64,000 nucleotides of DNA from Alphaproteobacteria bacterium 46_93_T64 (GCA_002163135.1 MAAN01000041.1:1-64000); one strand, 5' to 3'; shown: positions 1-9,026, counted from the first letter of the stretch. Numbers and translations are program-made. Notes: generated by a model from the letters alone, not told the origin.

Positions 1-3
1 AGT

Positions 4-29
4 TGAGAGGAGTTTACGGGCTCCTCTCA
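4..29 (+). terminator. Stem-loop at the window edge
   Basis: Perfect 8-bp inverted repeat (GAGAGGAG / CTCCTCTC) around an 8-base loop, plus one further closing T-A pair. It lies upstream of the first gene and is followed by only a short T-poor tail (ATTTCAT). It probably ends a transcript entering from outside the window, but the weak T-tract leaves its role open. Confidence 0.45.
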
Positions 30-60
30 TTTCATAAGCTTTGAAGAAGGAGTTGGAGAG

Positions 61-501
61 ATGGTCGGTAAATTACACTGGATACTGATGGGAGTGTTTT
101 TGATGCTCCCCATTAATAGTGCACAGGCAGATAATAATAATGCGACGTTTCAGTCGATGGATATCCAGGATGCTACCTTGTTACCCTTGGAAGATGGCGT
201 GTCTGCGATCCTTAGATTTAGCATTAATAATGAAACGTCTGAGGTCTTGACGTTGCTTGGGACCCAGAGCAAATTCTTTGCACAATCTGAAATTATGGTG
301 AAGTTGTCTGAGTCTAAAACTGAAAGATTGGCTTCGCTTTCAATCTCGGGTGAAGAAGCACTTGATCTGACAACCAATCACATGTTTATCAAATTATCAG
401 GGGGCCGAAAGGGAAGTGACTTACCCCCAAACATCACTATGCGATTATTACTGATTAGTGGTGAGGTAGAGTTTGTTGCCCATGTTTTGCCATCGCTGTG
501 A
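61..501 (+). CDS. Exported PCuAC-like (copper chaperone-fold) protein
   Basis: A 146-residue protein with an N-terminal signal peptide (hydrophobic residues 7-20, likely cleavage after SAQA near residue 23). The rest resembles the PCuAC/DUF461 copper chaperone fold: a central L-x-I strand, then a T-N-H-M-F segment (H107, M108) and a final strand containing H141. Family members deliver Cu(I) to cytochrome oxidase in the periplasm using His and Met ligands. Here most of the methionine ligands of the usual H(M)x10Mx21HxM pattern are absent, so copper binding is doubtful. An RBS (aaggag, 46-51) precedes the ATG. The next gene, a cytochrome c, starts 23 bases downstream and is probably co-transcribed, which fits a role near the respiratory chain. 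The family call is from pattern and is moderate. Confidence 0.5.
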   Translation: MVGKLHWILMGVFLMLPINSAQADNNNATFQSMDIQDATLLPLEDGVSAILRFSINNETSEVLTLLGTQSKFFAQSEIMVKLSESKTERLASLSISGEEALDLTTNHMFIKLSGGRKGSDLPPNITMRLLLISGEVEFVAHVLPSL

Positions 502-524
502 TCCCTTGAAATTAGGAAACTTAA

Positions 525-932
525 ATGAAGAAAATATTTATTCTATTTGCAGGCCTGGGGGGCATTGTCCTTGCGTTTTTTCTTTGGTCATCACAATCAG
601 ATCAAGACGCACTAACCAAGACTGAGACGGTTGTTGTCAACACTGATATAAATTCAGGAGATCACTTAGGCCGGACACTTTACAACAACAATTGTGCCGT
701 GTGTCATGGGCCAAACGCGGTTGGCACGGAAAATGGCCCGCCGTTTTTGCATAAAGTGTATGAGCCTAATCATCACGGTGATATTGCCTTTGAACTGGCC
801 GCTAAAAATGGCGTTAGAGCGCATCATTGGCAATTTGGTAATATGCCCCCGATTGGTAATGTAACAGAGGCAGAGGTGACTGAAATCACTCGATATATCC
901 GCAAATTACAAAGGGCTAGCGGTATATACTAA
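525..932 (+). CDS. Membrane-anchored class I cytochrome c
   Basis: A 135-residue protein with an uncleaved-looking N-terminal membrane helix (residues 4-21), a spacer, and one cytochrome c domain. Heme is attached at C57-A-V-C60-H61; M107 in the F-G-N-M-P-P segment is the likely sixth ligand. Such proteins carry electrons on the periplasmic face of the inner membrane. An AGGAAA ribosome site sits just before the start. It follows the PCuAC-like gene by 23 bases, suggesting a two-gene unit that may continue an oxidase or respiratory operon lying to the left of the window. The redox partner cannot be named from sequence. Confidence 0.8.
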   Translation: MKKIFILFAGLGGIVLAFFLWSSQSDQDALTKTETVVVNTDINSGDHLGRTLYNNNCAVCHGPNAVGTENGPPFLHKVYEPNHHGDIAFELAAKNGVRAHHWQFGNMPPIGNVTEAEVTEITRYIRKLQRASGIY

Positions 933-1125
933 TATATTGAGGCACGTTTTCTATTGCATTTAAGTTTCGTCACATGTAGAACCCGCGGCAGGTGTTATGG
1001 GATGCCTGCCCGCAAAAGACGACGTCACCCATTTCGGCGCACTGCCGAATTTTGATATATTGATTGCAATATACTGCTTTTAAGTTGGCTCAAGCGGGAG
1101 CGCCTATAAAACTTAAGGAGTATCT

Positions 1126-1638
1126 GTGATCATGAATAGATCCATCGAAGAACTTAAAATTCGCGCGAATAAGCTGCAAAAATCTGCCGCATCCGGTGAT
1201 GTTGCTGCGCTCAAACAAATACGTCGTATTCATACGTCTGGTGAGGAAGTGAAGCGTAAAACTTGTCTGAACACCCTTGCCTTAGGGCTTGGTTTTTCTG
1301 ACTGGACCGCGGCCAGGGATTTCCTTTCAGGCGATGCAAGCGATGTACAAAATCGCGGTACATTTTGGTATTCTCCGAAATGTACTACATTGCTCAATCA
1401 CTGGTTTGTTGATTACGCGGAAGCCTGTGAATTTCTAGAGAAAAGCTCTAGCTACTTTTTATTACCCTACAAAAATCAGTTTATCGTAGTTGATACTGAT
1501 TATCTGAAAACTCTTGAACTTTGGGAAAGCGGTAATGGAAATTGGCAGGCCATGGGGCGAAACGCCGTTAAAGGATATAATACACAGCCTTGGCATGAGT
1601 TGATATGGCTGCGAATTTCAAGCCTTCGGACTGTCTGA
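1126..1638 (+). CDS. Conserved-looking protein of unknown function
   Basis: A 170-residue soluble protein that I do not recognise. There is no signal peptide or membrane segment. Residues 1-65 are helical and charged and end in a G-F-S-D-W motif, like the small helical domain (A-L..A...G-F-x-D-W) found at the N-terminus of some glyoxalase-superfamily proteins; the rest is aromatic-rich without a known motif. AAGGAG at 1115-1120 lies 5 bases before GTG 1126 and 11 bases before ATG 1132, so either start is possible. A strong stem-loop follows the gene. It stands alone, with 190 bases of non-coding DNA upstream containing a small GGCAGG/CCTGCC inverted repeat. Confidence 0.55.
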   Translation: MIMNRSIEELKIRANKLQKSAASGDVAALKQIRRIHTSGEEVKRKTCLNTLALGLGFSDWTAARDFLSGDASDVQNRGTFWYSPKCTTLLNHWFVDYAEACEFLEKSSSYFLLPYKNQFIVVDTDYLKTLELWESGNGNWQAMGRNAVKGYNTQPWHELIWLRISSLRTV

Positions 1639-1654
1639 ATTTCTGTGAAAAATA

Positions 1655-1685
1655 GGGAGGCGCACCGAGCGGGAATGCGCCTCCC
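1655..1685. terminator. Bidirectional terminator between convergent genes
   Basis: Perfect 10-bp stem (GGGAGGCGCA / TGCGCCTCCC) with an 11-base loop, flanked by a further CTGTG/CACAG pair. Read on the minus strand it is followed by TATTTTTC, so it most clearly terminates the hydrolase gene starting at 2521; it also closes the plus-strand gene ending at 1638. Confidence 0.8.
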
Positions 1686-1690
1686 ACAGT

Positions 1691-2521
1691 TTAGGCTGCT
1701 CCAGACATTCTTTGGACAGCCTCTTCAGTTGTCCAAACCGCGTTTGCGATATATCTGAAATTAATCAATGCAGCCAAATAGCCGTCTCCTTCTGGCAGCA
1801 TAGCTGCTGCGGTTGCATCTTTAACAACAGCAACTTCAAATCCTTGTTCAATCAATTCTCTCATGTGAGACTCAGTGCAAAGATTGGCTGACATGCCGGA
1901 CAGAATTACTTGATCAATTTTGTTTTTCCGGAGCTGTAATACGAGATCATTAGACTCGTTTCCATACACTTTGTGAGGAGAGGTAATGATGGTTTTGCCA
2001 TCATGTATATATTTTTTGTACTGTTGCATGAAATCAGCGCCTGAGTTCTCAAACCCTTCTGTTGTTAAGGGACCCTTCCGGTCAAACATACCGATTTTGT
2101 GCATGAGTTTTTCTAGTGCCCCTTCGAATTTCCACCCATGATCTGTTGGGTAATAATAATGAGGAGAAACCGCGACGGTAAGATTTTGCGCCTTGGCCGC
2201 TTTGAATAAACGTTCAATGTTTTCAACAGTATTGTGTTCCGTAACGCTTTTGCCAACAACTCCCCACGTCACTCCTTCGGGGCTTAAAAAGTCAATTTGC
2301 GGATCAGTGACAACAAGTGCTGTCCGCTTCAAATCCAAAACCATATCACTGGGCGGCAATGCAGGTTTGATGGGATCTGCATAAGGATTGTTTTGAGTTG
2401 CTGCAGCGGCAGAACTGCCTGTAGCGGACGCTACGACGGCTGCTGCGGTAGCAGCGACACCGGCACTAAGTGCTTTGCGCCGATTAATAGAATTCTTTCC
2501 ATGATTTTCAGACATTACCAA
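1691..2521 (-). CDS. Tat-exported isochorismatase-family cysteine hydrolase
   Basis: A 276-residue protein. The N-terminus has a twin-arginine signal (N-R-R-K-A-L followed by an alanine-rich stretch up to about residue 42). The mature part is an isochorismatase-like hydrolase: acid residue in V-T-D-P-Q-I-D-F, a lysine in the S-P-H-K-V-Y segment, and the nucleophile Cys in G-M-S-A-N-L-C-T. The family hydrolyses amides, N-carbamoyl groups or vinyl ethers (for example N-carbamoylsarcosine amidase, nicotinamidase). Most members are cytoplasmic, so the Tat signal is unusual and implies a folded periplasmic enzyme. It is divergent from an AraC regulator at 2640, which probably controls it. The exact substrate is unknown. 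Confidence 0.85.
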   Translation of the reverse strand: MVMSENHGKNSINRRKALSAGVAATAAAVVASATGSSAAAATQNNPYADPIKPALPPSDMVLDLKRTALVVTDPQIDFLSPEGVTWGVVGKSVTEHNTVENIERLFKAAKAQNLTVAVSPHYYYPTDHGWKFEGALEKLMHKIGMFDRKGPLTTEGFENSGADFMQQYKKYIHDGKTIITSPHKVYGNESNDLVLQLRKNKIDQVILSGMSANLCTESHMRELIEQGFEVAVVKDATAAAMLPEGDGYLAALINFRYIANAVWTTEEAVQRMSGAA

Positions 2522-2639
2522 CTCCTGTATTTAATGTACAAGATGATCATGACGGATCAGTTGTACCTTTTTGTCCGAAAAATGATCCTTTTCAATTATA
2601 TTTGTAGCTAATCGTCCAGAGTGTGAGCAAAGTAGATTT

Positions 2640-3554
2640 ATGAATTTTGAACATATTTTTAATGAAATGGAAATCGATGCAGAGCCCTTTGCACTGTGCG
2701 AGTTGCATGGGAAAAGTGACTTAGGGCTGGGCCGCCGACCATTTTCCACGTTGCATTACATTCTCGCGGGAAAGGGTGAAATTGTTTTTCAGGATCGACC
2801 TTCTATTCCGCTTCATCGAGGAACCCTAATTTTGGTGCCGGCTTTACAATCTCACACATTGCGTAGTTTTGGTGAAATTGGCCAACTGCTTCCAAATTGT
2901 TATCCTGAGAAATTGGATCTTATACATCACCATGTTGGCGATCAGGCGCTAGGTCAGCAGGATAAATTGGTGGCTGTTTGCAGTCAGGTTAAAATCGGGC
3001 TTCGCGGCGTAGGTGACTTGATAGATTTGGTGCGCCATCCCATAGTCGAACAGGTCGATCCGAATAGCGCTATGGCAAGCCCTGTCGGGCAGCTGTTACA
3101 AGAAATGTCGAAGCCGGAACTTGGAAGCAGAGCTATGATCCGGGTTCTTCTTATGCAGTGTATGATCTTCCTACTCCGTCAGCGTTTAGATGCTGGTGAT
3201 CCTAGTTTGGCTTGGATGGCGGCATTAGTTGATCAGAAATTATGGACGACATTGCAGCTAATACTGGATGATCCGGGGAAGATTTATACAGTTGAAAGTC
3301 TGGCTGAGCTTGCTGGCATGAGCCGTTCAACTTTCGCGAAACGGTTTTCAAATGCCTATGGGAATGGACCGATGGAGTTGCTGCGGACTATTCGGATGAA
3401 CCGTGCGGCGAGTATGCTGTCAAATACAGACTTGCCCATAAAGAGGATCTCGCTGTTGGCGGGTTTTCAAAGCAGGAGTGCTTTTACGAGAGCATTTGAG
3501 GTCGTCGTTGGGGCAACGCCCGGTCATTTTAGGCGCAACTCCAGAAATCAATAA
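2640..3554 (+). CDS. AraC-family transcriptional regulator
   Basis: A 304-residue protein. The N-terminal half (about 1-190) is a cupin-like sensor domain of the AraC_binding/cupin_6 type, with a typical opening L-H-Y-I-L-A-G-K-G-E. Residues about 205-300 form the double helix-turn-helix, ending in the conserved A-G-F-Q-S-R-S-A-F-T-R-A-F and T-P-G-H-F-R-R segments. It is divergent from the Tat-exported hydrolase (118-base shared promoter region) and is therefore most likely its activator. Its 3' end lies only 8 bases from the convergent histidine kinase gene, with no terminator between them. Confidence 0.9.
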   Translation: MNFEHIFNEMEIDAEPFALCELHGKSDLGLGRRPFSTLHYILAGKGEIVFQDRPSIPLHRGTLILVPALQSHTLRSFGEIGQLLPNCYPEKLDLIHHHVGDQALGQQDKLVAVCSQVKIGLRGVGDLIDLVRHPIVEQVDPNSAMASPVGQLLQEMSKPELGSRAMIRVLLMQCMIFLLRQRLDAGDPSLAWMAALVDQKLWTTLQLILDDPGKIYTVESLAELAGMSRSTFAKRFSNAYGNGPMELLRTIRMNRAASMLSNTDLPIKRISLLAGFQSRSAFTRAFEVVVGATPGHFRRNSRNQ

Positions 3555-3562
3555 AACCGAGT

Positions 3563-5560
3563 TCAATGTTTATTGTCGAGTATCTTGCGAACTGAAATAG
3601 CCAAATCGTGAAATTCGTATGGTTTATCCAAAATGTTTTTTGTGAGTTCGCTGAAAAATATGTTGTCCCCTTTCAATTTTTCTTCTCTAATTTTCGAGAA
3701 GCCGCTGGTGAGTAATATTTTCAAATTAGGATGCATATCTCGTGCAGCTTCAGAAAGCTGATATCCGTCCATACCCTGCGGCATTACAATATCGCTGAAA
3801 AGCAAATCTATATCCGGGTTCTTTTCCAAGACTTCCAGTGCGTTCATGCCATCTTGTGCTAAAATCGTATCATATCCAAGTTTTGTTAGATGAAATTCTG
3901 CTATTTCACGCAATCCCTCTTCATCATCAACAATCAGAACCTTTTCGCTGCCCGTCGGCAATTCACTTTCGATATCGGAGCCATCGTCAATTTCATCCTC
4001 TTCAGTTACGCTACGCGGAAGATACAGCTGGAAGGTTGTTCCATTGCCCGGTTCAGAGTGAATTTTTAAAACCCCAGAAGTTCTTTGCATAAAGCCATAT
4101 ACCATGCTTAAGCCAAGTCCAGTTCCCTTTCCGGGTTCTTTCGTCGTGAAGAAGGGCTGCAAGACCTTGGTCTGGGTTAGTTCGTCCATTCCAATTCCAT
4201 TGTCGCTAACTGATATAAGAACAAAGTCGCCAGGTTGGCCATCGGTTTCCGCCGATAAAAATTCCGCTCCGAGTTTTGTATTTTCAGTTTTGATCTTCAA
4301 CACGCCTCCTTCAGGCATAGCGTCTCGTGCATTGAGAGCTAGATTTAGGAGAGCATTTTCCAGATCGCCGGCGTCAAGTTCGACTGCCCACAGATTTTCT
4401 TTCAGATCCGTTTTGATATCGATCGAAGCGGTGAGCGATTTGGCTATAAGGTCTTTCAAATTGAGTACAAGTTCATTCGCGTCAGTCAATTGTACTTCAT
4501 GCGCATTTTGACGCGAAAAACCGAGCAATTTTCTGGTAACATCGGCACCTCGAATAACTCCGTGCTGTATCTTTTCGAGCCGCTTTTGAATTTCCGGATT
4601 TTCTGAAGACATTTCATCAATCAGTTCTAGGTTTCCCTGAATAAGGCCCAGAATATTATTAAAATCATGGGCGATACCGCCCGTTAATTGACCAACAGCC
4701 TCCATTCTCTGAGCCCGCCGCATCTGCTCTTCCAGCTGGTTCTGTTCTGTGAGGTCGCGACCAACGCCTCTATAACCGATAAAGTCGTTATTTTCATCAT
4801 ATCTAGGTTTGCCGCTAATACTTATAAAGCGATTGTCACCATCTGGCCTGTTCCAATTATATTTAAAGTCTGAAAACGGAAGCCGATTTTTGAGGGTCGA
4901 TTCATGATCTTTCCATTCCGCCGAGTGCCTTAACTTGTTTTCATCATTTACTTCAGCCCTGCTCTTACCGATAAGTTGCTTTTTCTTTAGTCCTAAAATT
5001 TTCTCCATATTACCGGCAATGTATGTGAACCGGAGATCCGAACCCATTTCCCAAAACCAATCAGCACCATTTTCCGCAAAGTCACGAAATCTTTGTTCAC
5101 TTTCAATAACAGCCTCTTCTGCAGTTTGAAGCTTTGCATCTGCCAATTCCAGCTTTGCTGCTGCGAACTGACGAGGGCTTGGGAGTGCTATTATTCTTGG
5201 CATTAAGGGCCAAAGCATTACGCCAATAGATACGGAGACTATGGCTGTGATGACCTTGAATACTGTTTGAATGCCGAAGTCCGGTGTCCACAATGTCCAG
5301 GCGCCTAGAAAATGAACCGTGCCACAGGCGGCAAAAACAAGTGTTCCAAAAGGGATGAAAAACCATTTAAAGGGAATGTCTTCTCTTTGCGTTACAAAGT
5401 AAATCAGGCCAATCGCAACGGAATAGTATGCGAGCCCTGTCAGAACATCGGATATGGCCTGAGTATATAAAATTTCAGGGTACCAGAGGAAGCACGTGCC
5501 GTGAGGCATGAATTCTTCTCTTCCAAAAAAATCAAACACGGTGTTGAGCATTCTCGTCAC
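3563..5560 (-). CDS. Hybrid histidine kinase with ethylene-receptor-like membrane domain
   Basis: A 665-residue sensor kinase. Residues about 30-125 form three membrane helices that match the ethylene-binding domain of plant ETR1: D38, Y45, C79 and H83 align by spacing with ETR1 D25, Y32, C65 and H69 (the last two are the Cu(I) ligands). Then come a coiled linker, a PAS/PAC domain (about 156-272), a phospho-acceptor helix with H298 in G-G-I-A-H-D-F-N-N-I-L, a HATPase domain (D-N-G-I-G-M and a G-T-G-L-G-L box) and a C-terminal receiver domain (about 540-660; D590 in F-S-D-I-V-M-P, K646). Ethylene binding is known for related bacterial proteins such as Synechocystis SynEtr1. Start may be GTG 5560 or ATG 5551. 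No output partner gene lies beside it. Confidence 0.9.
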   Translation of the reverse strand: MTRMLNTVFDFFGREEFMPHGTCFLWYPEILYTQAISDVLTGLAYYSVAIGLIYFVTQREDIPFKWFFIPFGTLVFAACGTVHFLGAWTLWTPDFGIQTVFKVITAIVSVSIGVMLWPLMPRIIALPSPRQFAAAKLELADAKLQTAEEAVIESEQRFRDFAENGADWFWEMGSDLRFTYIAGNMEKILGLKKKQLIGKSRAEVNDENKLRHSAEWKDHESTLKNRLPFSDFKYNWNRPDGDNRFISISGKPRYDENNDFIGYRGVGRDLTEQNQLEEQMRRAQRMEAVGQLTGGIAHDFNNILGLIQGNLELIDEMSSENPEIQKRLEKIQHGVIRGADVTRKLLGFSRQNAHEVQLTDANELVLNLKDLIAKSLTASIDIKTDLKENLWAVELDAGDLENALLNLALNARDAMPEGGVLKIKTENTKLGAEFLSAETDGQPGDFVLISVSDNGIGMDELTQTKVLQPFFTTKEPGKGTGLGLSMVYGFMQRTSGVLKIHSEPGNGTTFQLYLPRSVTEEDEIDDGSDIESELPTGSEKVLIVDDEEGLREIAEFHLTKLGYDTILAQDGMNALEVLEKNPDIDLLFSDIVMPQGMDGYQLSEAARDMHPNLKILLTSGFSKIREEKLKGDNIFFSELTKNILDKPYEFHDLAISVRKILDNKH

Positions 5561-5740
5561 TTTCTGTTTAAGTGTCGGCTAACTCTAGTCAATATTTATC
5601 ATTTAACAAGGGAGTCAAATTTGGGAGGCAAAATATTGCTTTTGGTGATTTTTAAATGGCCTTATTAACGTAAGGGTTTGGTAATTAAAGGAGCGTATTA
5701 TTATTTCGGAGTATTGAGTGTGTGCGTGAGGTGCAAATAA

Positions 5741-6094
5741 ATGCGATCGGAATTAATTTCTACGGGCAAACAATCCGCTCCCCGGAAATTTACTTGGTTG
5801 CCAGCATTCCTAATTATTGCCATCACAATTCTCTCCATTGCATATTTGTCTTTCTTCAAAATTGGTCAGAATGATCTTGTCGCTGTTGTTTTTCCTCCAT
5901 GGGTCGAAACTGAGGAAGCTGTCATTAATGTTGCAGAATCTGGTGGTTATCCCATCCGCAGTGGCGAAGTAGGCACAATTATCATTGCCAAATATGACAA
6001 TGACAACACATTCGCAAATTCTCAATCCAGTAAATCGTGGTTTTCTATGAGTGCAAGGGCATTAGGTGCGTGTTTGCCGTTTGTTCTTTCATAG
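5741..6094 (+). CDS. Small inner-membrane protein of unknown function
   Basis: A 117-residue protein with one membrane helix (about residues 18-39) after a basic N-terminus, so most of it probably faces the periplasm. The outer part contains V-A-V-V-F-P-P-W followed by an acidic-to-glycine segment (S-G-G-Y-P-I-R), a pattern I have seen in uncharacterised alphaproteobacterial proteins but cannot assign. A GAGGT ribosome site precedes the ATG. The methyl-accepting protein starts 51 bases downstream, so the two may be co-transcribed. Function unknown. Confidence 0.55.
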   Translation: MRSELISTGKQSAPRKFTWLPAFLIIAITILSIAYLSFFKIGQNDLVAVVFPPWVETEEAVINVAESGGYPIRSGEVGTIIIAKYDNDNTFANSQSSKSWFSMSARALGACLPFVLS

Positions 6095-6145
6095 TCGCAA
6101 AACCAAGGCATCAATTTTGTTCAAGTCTAATTATGGGAGCGTCAA

Positions 6146-7738
6146 ATGAGTTTCTCTGAAATGCTGAATTCGCAGACAGATCAAGATCTAAAAGCCCAGA
6201 GTTTGATTGACATAAGAGAGAAGGCGAGCTGGTTTTACGTTGCCAGTGCTTGGCTCTATTCAATAGCAATTATCATCCTCGCGTCGGTCTTTGATAACTC
6301 ACCATATGTCGTCGGGACATTAAGTGTTGTCTTTTCGGGAATTATCACTTTGTTGGTAAAGTCGAACCCAAGTGCAGGAATGACGCGATACACAGTCGCA
6401 GCAAGTTTAGCTGCTATCTGGATGGTTCTAGTTTATTCGTTATCAGGAAGTCCCGATGGGTTCATTCTTGATGGGCATATGGTTTTCTTCGTACTCGTCG
6501 CTCAATTAACAGCTTATTTTTGCTGGCGGTCTATGGTGATTTTGCTTTCTGCTGCGGCCGTTCATCATCTGCTTACATCATTGCTTCTTCCATTAATGAT
6601 TTGGCCGTCTGACAATTTCATATACACGCATTTCTTCCTTCATGCCGGTTATGTGGTTTTAGTGGGAGTGCCCAGCATTTGGATAACCGCCACAATATTC
6701 AGCATATTTAATCAATCGACACAGGCTTTGGCGGATGCGAGTGTCGCGGCAGAAGAAACGTCACGGATACAATCAGAAATTCAAGAAGCAGAGAAGCGCC
6801 GTGTAGAGCAGGAAAGGGAAACTCAACGAATTTCTCAGGAAGAGCAAAGCCGAATTAAGGAAGATGAGAGAGAAAAAGCAGAAATTGCCAGAAAACAGGG
6901 ATTGTCAGAGTTGGCAAATCAGTTTGAAAGCAAGGTTAAAGCTGTTGTGGATCAAGTGGAGCAGGCAACTGAGCAAATGTCTGGAAATGCAAAAGGGGTG
7001 TCAGAAGTTGCTGCTAATAATACTGCTCAAGTCGAAAGTGCCTCTCAAACAACAAAGAATGCTGCAGACAACGTCAATTCTGTTGCCTCAAACGCAGAAG
7101 AGCTAACTCGAGCGAGTAATGAAATTGGTGAAAGAGTGCATCAAGCCGCACAAGTTGCACAATCGGCGACGGAAAAAGCGAGAGCGACAAATGATCGAAT
7201 TTCTAATCTTGCTGAGGTCGCGCAAAAGATTGGTGATGTGGTGGACCTAATTAATGACATAGCGGGGCAAACTAATTTGCTGGCGCTAAATGCAACCATT
7301 GAAGCTGCGAGAGCAGGGGATGCGGGTAAGGGATTTGCCGTCGTAGCGTCAGAGGTTAAATCTCTGGCTACTCAAACAGGCCGTGCTACAGAAGAAATTG
7401 GTAATCAGATATCTTCAGTCCAAAGAGAGACAGAAAGTGCCGTCTCAGCCATCCAGGAAATCTCAAAAGTCATCGAAGAGATTAGCGAGATATCAGCTTC
7501 CATCAGCGCGGCTGTGGAAGAGCAATCTGCGTCAACTGCAGAAATTAATCGCGGTATTCAGCTTGCAGCTTCCGAGGCCAGTCAGGCAAATACAGATATA
7601 GTTGCCCTAAGAGATGGGGCGTCAGAAACGGTTTCTTCATCTGAATTAATGGTTGTGTCTGCTGAGGGAGTTGCCTCCAATACCAAGGCGTTGAAAGATG
7701 AGATTGAGGATTTCTTGTCTCAGGTAAGAGCGGGATAG
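6146..7738 (+). CDS. Methyl-accepting chemotaxis protein with multi-pass sensor region
   Basis: A 530-residue chemoreceptor. Residues about 25-195 hold roughly six membrane helices instead of the usual two helices with a periplasmic domain. A long charged coiled coil (about 200-250) leads directly to the signalling domain, without a recognisable HAMP domain. The hairpin tip that contacts CheA and CheW is present ([20 protein letters not shown]). Such receptors usually sense membrane-proximal or intracellular signals. GGGAG precedes the start. It lies 51 bases after a small membrane protein and no other che genes are adjacent. The ligand is unknown. Confidence 0.92.
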   Translation: MSFSEMLNSQTDQDLKAQSLIDIREKASWFYVASAWLYSIAIIILASVFDNSPYVVGTLSVVFSGIITLLVKSNPSAGMTRYTVAASLAAIWMVLVYSLSGSPDGFILDGHMVFFVLVAQLTAYFCWRSMVILLSAAAVHHLLTSLLLPLMIWPSDNFIYTHFFLHAGYVVLVGVPSIWITATIFSIFNQSTQALADASVAAEETSRIQSEIQEAEKRRVEQERETQRISQEEQSRIKEDEREKAEIARKQGLSELANQFESKVKAVVDQVEQATEQMSGNAKGVSEVAANNTAQVESASQTTKNAADNVNSVASNAEELTRASNEIGERVHQAAQVAQSATEKARATNDRISNLAEVAQKIGDVVDLINDIAGQTNLLALNATIEAARAGDAGKGFAVVASEVKSLATQTGRATEEIGNQISSVQRETESAVSAIQEISKVIEEISEISASISAAVEEQSASTAEINRGIQLAASEASQANTDIVALRDGASETVSSSELMVVSAEGVASNTKALKDEIEDFLSQVRAG

Positions 7739-7938
7739 GATGGCAAATTCTATATGAATTTCCTTTTTGTTCGGATATGCGAAACAAATTGTTTCTTAGG
7801 CATCTATTCAAACGGCCGTGAAAGTGCGAGACGATATTCAGAAAGTGGATTGACGTAAGAGATGCTCGCTCATATAGTTCGGATAACAGAACTAAATTCC
7901 TTATTGTGTAATTGTCTCATGTGGTGAGATGACGGAAT

Positions 7939-8075
7939 GGGAGCTTCGGTCTTGGCTGTTGATATATGGGGGTATGTTAACGCCAGCACCGGCTGCAATA
8001 TGCTGGAAAGACCGGAGCTACCCAACCCTTAAAAAAGAACAATAATAAAGTGCTGCTTTCCAGCATCGCTGGAAA
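7939..8075 (+). other. Structured intergenic segment, possible RNA element
   Basis: The 490-base gap between the chemoreceptor and the enoyl-CoA hydratase has no supportable gene. It contains a long imperfect stem between about 7939-7953 and 8008-8023 (arms GAGCTTCGGTCTT and AAGACCGGAGCT, with one G-U pair and a bulge). An internal hairpin CCAGCA (7983-7988) / TGCTGG (8001-8006) lies inside it, followed by TTTCCAGC / GCTGGAAA around 8054-8075. The sequence GCTGGAAA also occurs in the first element (8002-8009), so the two halves could pair alternatively. No known riboswitch family was recognised. It may be the leader of the next gene or the trailer of the previous one. Confidence 0.35.
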
Positions 8076-8228
8076 ATTGCGGAAAAACAAATCTAAAAAA
8101 ACACCTTGGGAAGAGGGCCCGATCTAGGGCGGAAATTCTACATATCTACCTACAGTTTGTTTGACAAAATAAAAACCTGATCACGGCTCCAAATGCTGAT
8201 GATCAGCAAAAAAGAATGGAATAAAACA

Positions 8229-9026
8229 ATGACGGATCATTTGCTTGTGAGCCAAGAAGACGGCGTTGCCTATTTGACTCTAAATAGGCCTGAAGTTCGA
8301 AATGCCCTCTCCATCGAAATGCGGACCGCAATGATTGAAGAGGTTATGCGCATCGAACAGGATCCAAGCGTCAGGTGTGTTGTTTTGCAGGGGGCTGGTG
8401 GTCACTTCATGGCTGGCGGTGACGTTAAGTCTTTCAAAGAATTTGCTGAAATGCCACCCGCTGCGCGTCGGACTTACTTTGAGAAACGCATTCACACTAT
8501 TCATCCGATGATCATTGCACTTCAGCGTATGCCAAAGCCCGTAATCGCCAGTGTGCGCGGGGGTGCCGCAGGGGCAGGTCTGTCTTTTATGTTGGCGTGT
8601 GATATGGCAATTGCAGCAGATGATGCCTTCTTTAAGCTTTCCTATTCCGCTATCGGTGCAAGTCCGGACGCGTCAGGGTCGTACTATCTGCCAAGATTGG
8701 TCGGTGTTCGCAAGGCTATGGAAATTGCCATGCTTGGAGATCGTTTTGAAGCTGCAGAAGCCAAAGAATTGGGATTGGTTAATTGGGTTGTCCCCGCTGC
8801 AGATCTTGAGGAAGAAACTTCAAAACTTGCGAACAGATTGGCCAATAGCGCGACGGTCGCGCTCGGAAATATTAAAGAATTGATCCATGCTTCTCATGGA
8901 AACAGTTTGGAAGCGCAGTTGGCAATGGAGGCCGCTAAATTTGGAGAATGTGCCGCTTCTGATGATTGGGCGGAGGGCGTATTTGCGTTTAACGAGAAGC
9001 GCAAACCTGTTTTTACCGGTAAGTAG
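8229..9026 (+). CDS. Enoyl-CoA hydratase/isomerase family protein
   Basis: A 265-residue crotonase-fold protein when read from ATG 8229 (an in-frame ATG at 8193 adds 12 poorly conserved residues). Oxyanion-hole segments are M-A-G-G-D-V-K-S and R-G-G-A-A-G-A-G. The usual catalytic Glu region reads I-G-A-S-P-D-A-S-G-S, with Asp in the place used by PaaG-type isomerases. This suggests isomerase or atypical hydratase activity on an enoyl-CoA. It is followed at 9154 by an IclR regulator and is the first gene of the catabolic cluster, although a promoter separates it from the rest. Substrate unknown. Confidence 0.88.
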   Translation: MTDHLLVSQEDGVAYLTLNRPEVRNALSIEMRTAMIEEVMRIEQDPSVRCVVLQGAGGHFMAGGDVKSFKEFAEMPPAARRTYFEKRIHTIHPMIIALQRMPKPVIASVRGGAAGAGLSFMLACDMAIAADDAFFKLSYSAIGASPDASGSYYLPRLVGVRKAMEIAMLGDRFEAAEAKELGLVNWVVPAADLEEETSKLANRLANSATVALGNIKELIHASHGNSLEAQLAMEAAKFGECAASDDWAEGVFAFNEKRKPVFTGK

